A stretch of DNA of 5,141 nucleotides, from the NCBI GenBank assembly GCA_002391105.1, contig DGRT01000025.1:1-5141 (forward strand), given 5' to 3'. Both the position numbers and the translations under genes were made by a program. How positions within the stretch are numbered: position 1 is the first letter of the stretch; each line of letters opens with the position of its first letter. Shown here in pieces: positions 1 through 4,627 of the stretch. Origin of the DNA: Lachnospiraceae bacterium UBA4381 (GTDB taxonomy: Bacteria > Bacillota > Clostridia > Lachnospirales > Lachnospiraceae). A model generated the notes under the pieces. That model ran no database searches and was not told the DNA's origin. It saw only the letters and a list, made by a program, of their open reading frames with translations.

Positions 1-27
1 GTGACAAGGTGCCTGTCCCCATGTCAC
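1..27. repeat. REP-like palindrome upstream of thiI (may extend left of the window)
   Basis: The outer arms GTGACA (1-6) and TGTCAC (22-27) are perfect inverted repeats. Nested inside is a second, bulged hairpin: GACA (3-6) with TGTC (14-17) and GG (8-9) with CC (12-13), with an unpaired A at 7. The core GGTGCCTGTCCCC resembles, from memory, short palindromes dispersed in many Firmicute genomes and sometimes linked to REP-associated Y1 transposases (RAYT). That family link is inference. It has no U-tract, so it is not a terminator, and it ends 7 bases before the thiI Shine-Dalgarno. The left boundary is unknown because the window starts here. Confidence 0.5.
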
Positions 28-44
28 ATAGAAAAGAGGTAAGT

Positions 45-1259
45 ATGAATAATATTAAAATGTTTCTGGTAAGATATGCAGAAATTGGTACAAAAGGAAA
101 AAACAGATATGTATTTGAGGATATTTTATGTAAGAGGATTCGCAAGCGTCTGGAGCCTATAGGCGATTTCGAGGTTAGACGTGACTTCGGCAGAATATAT
201 GTTGAAGCCAGATCTGACTATGATTATGACCTTGTGCTGGAAAGACTTACCAGGATATTCGGTATAGTAGGTCTCTGTCCTGTTACGGTGGCGGAGGAGT
301 TTACTTATGATGCCATAAAAGCTGCTGTTATCCAGCATTTTGAAGATACCTTTGGAAACTCTTTGAATAGTGGATTTGATGGATATAATTTCTCGTTTAA
401 GGTTCATACCAGAAGAATCAATAAGAACTTTCCTATGAACTCTATGGAAGTTGATATGGAGATAGGGCATGACCTGTTGGAAAGATTTGAGGAAGAAGGG
501 CTGCGTGTTGATGTTCATAAGCCCGATATTATGGTTGAGATAGAGCTGAGAGGAGAAAAGGGATATGTTTATTCCAAGATTATTCCCGGACCGGGTGGTC
601 TTCCTGTAGGAACCAATGGCAGGGCGATGTCTCTTCTTTCCGGAGGTATCGACAGTCCTGTGGCTACCTATATGATTGCCAAACGTGGAGTTGAAATGGA
701 GGCTGTTTATTATAATTCTCCTCCTTATACTTCTCTTAGAGCTCTGGAGAAGGTCGAGAAGCTTGGAACTATAGTTTCCCAGTATGCAGGACCTATAAAA
801 CTTTATGTAGTCAACTTTACTGATATTCAGCTTTGCATATATGATAACTGTCCTCATGATCAGCTTACTATTATTATGAAGAGAATAATGTTCAAAATAG
901 CTGAGAGACTGGCGGAGAAGGATGAATGTCAGGCAATAGTAACAGGTGAATCTATAGGACAGGTTTCTTCCCAGACCATGCAGAGCCTTGGAGTTATAGA
1001 TGCTGCGGTTCAGTGTCCGGTATATAGACCGGTTATAGGTATGGATAAGCAGGAAATAGTTGAATACTCTCAGAAGATTGGTACCTTTGAAACTTCTATA
1101 GAGCCTTATGAGGATTGCTGTACTATATTTGTTGATAAGCATCCTGTTACAAAGCCTAAGATGAAATCGATAGAAAAGTCCGAAACACACCTTGTAGGAA
1201 AGGTGGAGGGGCTTATCGAAAAGGCTATAGAAACTGCTGAGGTGAAGTGGCTGAAGTAA
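45..1259 (+). CDS. thiI: tRNA 4-thiouridine sulfurtransferase ThiI (short form, 404 aa)
   Basis: ThiI adenylates uridine 8 of tRNA and transfers persulfide sulfur from a cysteine desulfurase to make 4-thiouridine. In some bacteria it also feeds sulfur to thiamine thiazole synthesis. It acts in the cytoplasm. An N-terminal ferredoxin-like part and a THUMP tRNA-binding domain span roughly residues 1-167 and include HTRRINKNFP (121-130). A PP-loop ATP pyrophosphatase domain follows, with SGGIDSP at 199-205, SPPYTS from 225, TGESIGQ from 300 and EDCC at 356-359. It ends without the rhodanese domain of E. coli ThiI, which is normal for Firmicutes at about 400 aa. The start at 45 is chosen because AGAGG (35-39) sits 5 bases upstream. 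An in-frame GTG at 9 would add 12 unconserved residues translated from the palindrome. No upstream partner gene is visible. The tRNA-Glu gene converges from downstream. Confidence 0.97.
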   Translation: MNNIKMFLVRYAEIGTKGKNRYVFEDILCKRIRKRLEPIGDFEVRRDFGRIYVEARSDYDYDLVLERLTRIFGIVGLCPVTVAEEFTYDAIKAAVIQHFEDTFGNSLNSGFDGYNFSFKVHTRRINKNFPMNSMEVDMEIGHDLLERFEEEGLRVDVHKPDIMVEIELRGEKGYVYSKIIPGPGGLPVGTNGRAMSLLSGGIDSPVATYMIAKRGVEMEAVYYNSPPYTSLRALEKVEKLGTIVSQYAGPIKLYVVNFTDIQLCIYDNCPHDQLTIIMKRIMFKIAERLAEKDECQAIVTGESIGQVSSQTMQSLGVIDAAVQCPVYRPVIGMDKQEIVEYSQKIGTFETSIEPYEDCCTIFVDKHPVTKPKMKSIEKSETHLVGKVEGLIEKAIETAEVKWLK

Positions 1260-1409
1260 CTTAAGGTTAATATAAATAGAAGAGTTGGAAGTAACTTAAG
1301 ATTAATATAAACTGAAGAAATGTAAGTAACTTAAGCTGCTAAAAAGCGATAAAATATTAAGAGCGTAAGTAGCTTAAGTTACTAAATGTTGATAGAAACA
1401 GAAGAGATT
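1254..1409 (+). repeat. Degenerate direct-repeat array, AAGTAACTTAAG cores with 35-bp period
   Basis: The word AAGTAACTTAAG occurs at 1254-1265 (overlapping the thiI stop), 1289-1300 and 1324-1335, exactly 35 bp apart each time. A fourth copy with one mismatch, AAGTAGCTTAAG, is at 1367-1378. Units 1 and 2 match at 29 of 35 positions and share TTAATATAAA and GAAGA. The GAAGAG word returns near the end of unit 4. Units 3 and 4 are 43 bp. Unit 4 is also a near-palindrome (AGTAGCTTAAGTTACT, 1368-1383) that can pair fully in RNA with G-U wobbles. The array fills the stretch between thiI and the tRNA terminator and encodes no convincing protein. Its function is unknown. Confidence 0.75.
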
Positions 1410-1430
1410 AAGTTTTAATGCATATATAAC

Positions 1431-1465
1431 AAAAAACTCCTGTGTGAACGATCACACAAGAGTTT
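1431..1465 (-). terminator. Rho-independent terminator of the tRNA-Glu gene
   Basis: Read on the minus strand, a 13-bp stem (1465-1453 with 1446-1434, one T-G wobble) closes a 6-base loop (1452-1447). It runs straight into a run of six T residues (1436-1431), half of them in the stem. It begins 4 bases after the tRNA 3' end. On the plus strand the hairpin is followed by TTTATATA, so it may also weakly stop thiI transcripts. Confidence 0.9.
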
Positions 1466-1468
1466 ATA

Positions 1469-1540
1469 TAGTCCGTAGGGGAATCGAACCCCTGTTTCCG
1501 CCGTGAGAGGGCGGCGTCTTAGCCGCTTGACCAACGGACC
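1469..1540 (-). tRNA. tRNA-Glu, anticodon CTC
   Basis: The minus strand folds into a complete 72-nt cloverleaf. The acceptor stem is GGTCCGT with ACGGACT (first pair G-U) and the discriminator base is A. The D-arm includes GTCAAGCGGCTAAGAC. The anticodon stem CCGCC/GGCGG holds the loop CTCTCAC, giving anticodon CTC, which reads GAG (Glu). The variable loop is AAAC, and the T-arm is AGGGG TTCGAAT CCCCT. Overall it closely resembles Firmicute tRNA-Glu. CCA is not encoded, so CCA-adding enzyme must finish it. It stands alone, with its own promoter and terminator, converging on thiI. Confidence 0.98.
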
Positions 1541-1560
1541 ATATCTTTGGCACGAATGAA

Positions 1561-1589
1561 AATATATCATAATATTATTTATATTGCAA
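1561..1589 (-). promoter_or_regulatory. Sigma-A-type promoter for tRNA-Glu
   Basis: On the minus strand there is a -35 TTGCAA (1589-1584), a 17-bp spacer and a -10 TATATT (1566-1561). The -10 ends 20 bases before the mature tRNA 5' end, which is a plausible short leader. An A8 tract (1600-1593 on the minus strand) just upstream of the -35 could act as an UP element, as is usual for stable RNA genes. Confidence 0.75.
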
Positions 1590-1600
1590 GTGTTTTTTTT

Positions 1601-1619
1601 ATTTGTTATTCTAACAAAT
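1601..1619. repeat. AT-rich perfect inverted repeat upstream of the tRNA promoter
   Basis: ATTTGTTA (1601-1608) and TAACAAAT (1612-1619) are perfect 8-bp arms around a 3-base loop. The hairpin has no T-run after it on either strand, so it is not a terminator. It lies 12 bp beyond the tRNA -35 box. It could be an operator or simply AT-rich promoter DNA. Confidence 0.45.
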
Positions 1620-1740
1620 ATTCATAAAGGATAATTTGGCGGAAAATATAATGCTTTTTCGTATAGTGTTTTATTTCTAAGCCTTTGATTTCGGAGCTAA
1701 TTTCGTATTATTTTCATCTGTTGATATTTGAGGTCGGATT
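1620..1740. other. Intergenic DNA with only weak promoter-like words
   Basis: No coding region is visible. It contains a perfect -10 word TATAAT (1647-1652) with no good -35, and TTGATT (1685-1690) followed 15 bp later by TATTAT (1706-1711). Either could be the original promoter of the downstream gene at 2163, now separated from it by the inserted element. Neither is strong. Confidence 0.3.
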
Positions 1741-1748
1741 GTCAATTA

Positions 1749-1771
1749 CCCACGGTCTAAAGACCGATGGG
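1749..1771 (-). repeat. Right-end hairpin of the element
   Basis: CCCA (1749-1752) plus CGGTC (1753-1757) pairs with GACCG (1762-1766) and TGGG (1768-1771) around a 4-base loop, with one bulged base at 1767. This is the imperfect palindrome next to the cleavage site in IS200/IS605-type right ends. The putative end is at 1741. Confidence 0.65.
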
Positions 1772-2108
1772 CTTGTAACTACCCAGTCGTAGTAACGGCT
1801 CACGCCTTCGACCTTTAACCCCGATAAGTATTGCTACTTAAAGTGGTGTTACATCAAAGGGTGATTGACAACACCCTTTGCAGATAAGACATGCTCGCCT
1901 GCAACTGCATCAGGTACTAAACTTCCCATGCCATGCAGTATGTTCCATACGATTAAGATTTTACGCCATGCTCGATTTCGTATAGCAACCTCATATCTTG
2001 TCAATGTGCAAAGAGTGCCTTCGGCGAACAGCACGCCTAACGGTTTTCTCTGTAAAACTTGCTGTTGAATATATTTTACTATACGGAACCACGATTTACA
2101 AGGCTCCT

Positions 2109-2130
2109 CCCACCACGCAAGCGTAGTGGG
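2109..2130 (-). repeat. Left-end hairpin of the element
   Basis: On the minus strand CCCACTACGC (2130-2121) pairs with GCGTGGTGGG (2118-2109), including one T-G wobble. A second hairpin, GGTTTC (2147-2142) with GAAACC (2134-2129), overlaps it by two bases and lies further out toward the element boundary. Which of the two is the true end structure is not settled. Confidence 0.55.
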
Positions 2131-2162
2131 TTTCCGCCTACGAAACCGAAAGGATTTTATTT

Positions 2163-3116
2163 ATGAAGAATAAAAAGATAATTATTATTTTGATAATTGC
2201 GGTTCTGATCATTACAGCCGGTGCGATACTGTTTTATCTAAAGAAAGGCAATAAACAGGATAATATTGAGGTTTCAGAAGTAATGCAGGAGACTTCTACC
2301 ACACTGCCTATTCTTGAGATAACTCAGGAGACTACTGAGGAGCTGCCGGAAATGAATGTTCTTCAGCTTGAAAAGATAGAAAAGGAATCTGATGAGGAGA
2401 CGGATGAAAGCTCAGACGGTGACGCAGATTCTAAAGATGCAGATTCTAAAGATGCTGATTCTAAAGATACAGATTCTAAAGATGCTGATTCAGCCGGCGA
2501 TGAAGAGGAGGAATCAGAGCTTACTGCTGAAGAGCTGGCTGAAAAAGAAAAGGAAGAGGCTGAGCTTGCTTCTGTAACGAATGCCAGACTGGCAGAGGAA
2601 ATGTCAGAGGATCTTTTTTCGGGACAACTGATATTTGACGGCAGGCTACTTACTGTTCCATTTAATTACTCAGAGATTCGTGACAAGTACAGCTTTGATC
2701 CGGCTGACTATGGATATAAAGATGGAATTGAACTTGAATCGGGACAGAGGGTAGTAGGAACGGTAGAGCTTGAATCGGAAGAAATGGACGATAATGTTAC
2801 ATTCTGGGCGGGATTTATAAATGATACAGATAAGCCTCTGGATATAATGGACTCCAAGGTAAATGCCATCAGACTTGATATAAGATGGAGTAATACTGAG
2901 GATTATCCGACTTTAATACTTCCGGGGAATATTACCTGGGGCAGTACATTAGAGGATATATATGCAGCATATGGCGAACCTGAAAAGGAGCCGGCTTATA
3001 TGGAGGATTCGGGTTATACAAGCCTTAGCTATGATAGTGGAGACTATAGATACTATGTCGAACTGATCGTTTATGATGAAATAGGGCTTACTGAGGTTTC
3101 AATCAGATGTTACTAA
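2163..3116 (+). CDS. Membrane-anchored acidic extracytoplasmic protein of unknown function (317 aa)
   Basis: I do not recognise a named family. Residues 5-26 form one hydrophobic helix after a lysine-rich N-terminus, with no lipobox cysteine. The protein is therefore probably an N-terminally anchored membrane protein facing outward. Residues 33-150 are a linker rich in Glu, Asp, Ser and Thr. It includes four copies of the pentapeptide (A/T)DSKD (88-107) and an acidic, probably helical or coiled stretch (119-150). Residues 155-317 form a globular part. Its GNITWGSTLEDIYAAYGEP segment (255-273), followed by Tyr-rich beta strands, resembles small repeated domains in Firmicute surface proteins and loosely the BamE/SmpA fold. 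This is a weak analogy. The start at 2163 is supported by AAAGGA (2149-2154) 8 bases upstream. The gene is monocistronic, ends in a strong terminator, and its leader abuts the inserted element. Confidence 0.85.
   Translation: MKNKKIIIILIIAVLIITAGAILFYLKKGNKQDNIEVSEVMQETSTTLPILEITQETTEELPEMNVLQLEKIEKESDEETDESSDGDADSKDADSKDADSKDTDSKDADSAGDEEEESELTAEELAEKEKEEAELASVTNARLAEEMSEDLFSGQLIFDGRLLTVPFNYSEIRDKYSFDPADYGYKDGIELESGQRVVGTVELESEEMDDNVTFWAGFINDTDKPLDIMDSKVNAIRLDIRWSNTEDYPTLILPGNITWGSTLEDIYAAYGEPEKEPAYMEDSGYTSLSYDSGDYRYYVELIVYDEIGLTEVSIRCY
2424..2492 (+). repeat. 15-bp coding tandem repeat encoding (A/T)DSKD
   Basis: Four complete 15-bp units (2424-2438, 2439-2453, 2454-2468, 2469-2483) and a partial fifth (2484-2492) differ only in the first codon (GCA, GCA, GCT, ACA, GCT). 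The sequence GATTCTAAAGAT is identical in all four full units. Copy-number change would keep the frame, so the linker length can vary by 5 residues per unit. Confidence 0.9.
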
Positions 3117-3117
3117 C

Positions 3118-3157
3118 AAAAGAACCGATGTCTAAAATAAGGCATCGGTTCTTTTTT
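3118..3157. terminator. Strong, probably bidirectional terminator between convergent genes
   Basis: A stem of 16 pairs (3118-3133 with 3140-3155, one T-G wobble) includes the core AGAACCGATG/CATCGGTTCT, closes a 6-base loop and is followed by TTTTTT (3152-3157) on the plus strand. It begins one base after the stop codon at 3116. On the minus strand the stem ends in TTTTGTT, so it can also end tmcAL transcripts, which stop 24 bases away. Confidence 0.95.
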
Positions 3158-3180
3158 AATACATACTTAGTTTACATAAT

Positions 3181-4416
3181 TTATTTATTGTTTACTGTTC
3201 TAACTGAGGACGTGATTTCGCTCCGTAATCTGAGTTTTGTGTTCTGATAAACCATCTGATTATAAAGATCTGTTGATAGCTTATCGAGCTGCCAGAGTCT
3301 TTCTCCCAGTCTGGTGGATGGTTTATAGGTTGACTTCTTGCTGATTATTTTAAGCTCTGATTTTTCAGATATTTCCTTTATTACCTGAGATGACTTCTGG
3401 TTAAGCGCGAGTAGGTTAAGATAATCTGAAAATCCATTATGCATAGCGAGGTCTCTATCTTCATTAATAATTCCCAGTATCAGATGGAGCAGTACGCGGC
3501 TTACTCTTGTCATAGTCAGATTCTTAGTCTTGAGATAGTCCTCAAGTTCTACATAGGTTATTGGAAGAGGAGCCTTTCGCAGCCTGCTAAGTAGTTCGGG
3601 AGTCATATCCATAACCTTGTTAAATCCTGATACTTCTTCCGGGAGATTTCTGTCATAGATTATTCGAGAGGCGAGGAATGGAGTTAGCCAGGCTTCCTCC
3701 GGAAGAGCTTTTTGGATGAATTCCTTGTAAGGCTCGGTTGTTTTTGGAGGAACAAACCTTGATATATCTTCACCATCGGCTATAGCATTTCTGATTGCTG
3801 TAGCACTGCATAGATTACCATCGGTATTCAGGCTGTGGTATCCGCTGTCAGATCTTTTTATGAGTACCGGCATTATTCTGGAATTATATCTTTTAAGCGC
3901 AGTTATATAGGATATGGCAAGAATATTATTAGGCTTTTCAATGATTCCTGAAATCTGTTCCCCAAGTATTGTCTTAAGTGCCTTTTCGCTTGCCATAGGG
4001 AAGGACAGACCTTTGGTAAGGTATTTGTTCAGGCTTTCCTTGTAATGTTCAGGCTCCTGCACAAGAATATCAGCAATTCTGCTGAAAAGGTCAATGTTGT
4101 CATCCTCGACACCGAAAGCAAGATAATCTATTGCTTTTGTTTTCTCAAGTATATATACGGCGCCGTTTGCAAAATCTTTTGCGCTTCCTGTTGCATAAAT
4201 TACCGGAAGCTCAAAGACTATATCAATACCGCCCAGAACAGCGGCTTCGGCTCTGGAGTATTTATCTGCGATTGCCGGATTACCCCTCTGAAGAAAATTA
4301 CCGCTCATGAGAGCTATGGAACAGTCAGCTCCTGTACGGTTAATTGCTTCGTCCAGCAGGTATTTATGACCATTATGAAATGGATTATATTCTGCGATTA
4401 TACCAAGTCTTGACAT
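3181..4416 (-). CDS. tmcAL: tRNA(Met) cytidine acetate ligase TmcAL (YlbM family, 411 aa)
   Basis: TmcAL uses ATP to activate acetate as acetyl-AMP and transfers it to the wobble cytidine (C34) of elongator tRNA-Met, giving N4-acetylcytidine, which helps exclude AUA misreading. It is cytoplasmic. The N-terminal nucleotidyltransferase-like domain has AEYNPFHNGH (8-17) with the HxGH motif (14-17), then SGNFLQRGNPAI (38-49), FELPVIYATGSAKDF and AFGVEDDN. The middle has KRSDSGYHS and SATAIRN. These are all family signatures, and the length matches the usual roughly 400 aa. The start at 4416 is preferred because AAAGGGGGGG (4434-4425 on the minus strand) lies 8 bases upstream. An in-frame ATG at 4443 would add 9 residues that include the Shine-Dalgarno itself and are not part of the family N-terminus MSRLGIIAEYNPFH. 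It is divergent from recA and convergent with the acidic protein gene. Confidence 0.96.
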   Translation of the reverse strand: MSRLGIIAEYNPFHNGHKYLLDEAINRTGADCSIALMSGNFLQRGNPAIADKYSRAEAAVLGGIDIVFELPVIYATGSAKDFANGAVYILEKTKAIDYLAFGVEDDNIDLFSRIADILVQEPEHYKESLNKYLTKGLSFPMASEKALKTILGEQISGIIEKPNNILAISYITALKRYNSRIMPVLIKRSDSGYHSLNTDGNLCSATAIRNAIADGEDISRFVPPKTTEPYKEFIQKALPEEAWLTPFLASRIIYDRNLPEEVSGFNKVMDMTPELLSRLRKAPLPITYVELEDYLKTKNLTMTRVSRVLLHLILGIINEDRDLAMHNGFSDYLNLLALNQKSSQVIKEISEKSELKIISKKSTYKPSTRLGERLWQLDKLSTDLYNQMVYQNTKLRLRSEITSSVRTVNNK

Positions 4417-4424
4417 GTTTGATT

Positions 4425-4434
4425 CCCCCCCTTT
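4425..4434 (-). promoter_or_regulatory. Ribosome binding site of tmcAL with a G7 run
   Basis: The minus strand reads AAAGGGGGGG, 8 bases before the ATG at 4416. This site decides the start codon against the upstream ATG at 4443. The run of seven G residues is unusual for a Shine-Dalgarno sequence and is a possible slippage site. Confidence 0.8.
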
Positions 4435-4502
4435 GTCAGACATGTAGTCAATTATTGATTGAAAAAATGATTAGCCTACAAAGCTAAAGATATTATAGTT
4501 TA

Positions 4503-4511
4503 AGAATAGCA
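4503..4511 (-). promoter_or_regulatory. Candidate extended -10 promoter for tmcAL
   Basis: On the minus strand TGCTATTCT (4511-4503) is an extended -10 element. The -35 position holds TAGCAT, which is poor. Further downstream, TATAAT (4497-4492 on the minus strand) is a second, perfect -10 word with a weak -35, and may be the real start instead. The leader would be about 70-80 nt. Confidence 0.4.
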
Positions 4512-4532
4512 TTTTAAAATCCAATATGCTAT
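4506..4532. repeat. Inverted repeat in the recA/tmcAL divergent promoter region
   Basis: ATAGCAT (4506-4512) and ATGCTAT (4526-4532) are perfect 7-bp arms separated by 13 bp. The space includes most of the palindrome ATTTTAAAAT (4511-4520). The arms overlap both proposed outward-facing extended -10 elements, so a protein bound here could affect both genes. Confidence 0.6.
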
Positions 4533-4535
4533 ACT
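4527..4535 (+). promoter_or_regulatory. Candidate extended -10 promoter for recA
   Basis: TGCTATACT (4527-4535) is a good extended -10 (TGn plus TATACT) with a poor -35 (TAGCAT, 4507-4512, 17-bp spacer). It implies a leader of about 85 nt. An alternative is TTGTCC (4544-4549), 17 bp, TATTTA (4567-4572). No GAAC-N4-GTTC LexA site of the Bacillus/Clostridium type is visible near either. Confidence 0.5.
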
Positions 4536-4627
4536 AATTTTGTTTGTCCGATATTTTTTATGAGAATATTTATATATAAGGCTATGGATTATTAAGGGAT
4601 CGTTCGTAGCGTGAAAGGAGAATTATT

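Larger units (their letters stand above)
1741..2148 (-). ncRNA. Candidate omegaRNA/HEARO-like structured RNA
   Basis: At least nine stems can be drawn on the minus strand. In 5'-3' order they are 2147-2142/2134-2129, 2130-2121/2118-2109, 2107-2102/2090-2085, 2037-2034/2026-2023, 1983-1978/1952-1947, 1939-1933/1910-1904, 1880-1872/1863-1855 (9 bp), 1840-1835/1830-1825 and the right-end hairpin 1771-1749. Two loops are GNRA tetraloops on this strand only: GCAA (1834-1831) and GTGA (1803-1800). Three stems have a G-U wobble on the minus strand that would be an A-C mismatch on the plus strand. Together this points to a minus-strand transcript. HEARO RNAs are the guide RNAs of IscB nucleases. A TnpB-type omegaRNA is the main alternative. 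A possible internal promoter (TTGTAA, 17 bp, TAAAAT at 2100-2072 on the minus strand) would make only part of it. Confidence 0.5.
1741..2150 (-). mobile_element. ORF-less IS200/IS605-superfamily (IscB/TnpB-type) element
   Basis: The minus strand ends with the sequence GGGTAATTGAC directly after a hairpin (1771-1749: CCCA, bulge, CGGTC, loop TTTA, GACCG, TGGG). This layout is typical of right ends of IS200/IS605-family and related IscB elements. At the other end a CCCACTACGC/GCGTGGTGGG hairpin (2130-2121/2118-2109) would be the left-end structure. No RuvC, HNH or Y1 transposase residues are present between them, and the only frames are short. It is therefore a non-autonomous or deleted element that would depend on a TnpA elsewhere. 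The left boundary, about 2148-2158, is uncertain. It lies next to the ribosome binding site of the gene at 2163. Family assignment is from memory of end structures, not a search. Confidence 0.6.

Noticed and set aside
9..44. Upstream GTG start for thiI adding 12 residues
   Set aside because: The extension translates the palindrome and the Shine-Dalgarno region. The ATG at 45 has a well-placed AGAGG.
126..1190. 354-residue minus-strand open frame opposite thiI
   Set aside because: The plus-strand frame is unmistakably ThiI with all motifs. The antisense frame has no motifs and is a shadow caused by codon bias.
1254..1409. CRISPR array
   Set aside because: The shared word is only 12 bp, the intervening sequences of units 1 and 2 are themselves similar, and only four units exist. 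It does not have repeat-spacer architecture.
1849..2034. 61-residue minus-strand open frame inside the structured element
   Set aside because: It has no recognisable transposase, RuvC, HNH or zinc-ribbon motif and no good ribosome binding site, and it overlaps several RNA stems. It is most likely an accidental frame over structured RNA.
1865..2068. 67-residue plus-strand open frame inside the same element
   Set aside because: It lies antisense to the inferred RNA, has no ribosome binding site and no family resemblance.
2059..2085. Plus-strand promoter for the gene at 2163 (TTGCTG and TATACG)
   Set aside because: The spacer is only 15 bp and both boxes are poor, so it is not annotated as a feature.
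1741..2150. Group I intron or IStron
   Set aside because: No flanking gene is interrupted, no convincing P3/P7 core could be drawn, and the element lies between genes.
4045..4413. 122-residue plus-strand open frame opposite tmcAL
   Set aside because: It is antisense to the conserved nucleotidyltransferase domain of TmcAL, with no motifs of its own.
4417..4443. Upstream ATG start for tmcAL adding 9 residues
   Set aside because: It would place the strong Shine-Dalgarno inside the coding region. The family N-terminus begins at the ATG at 4416.
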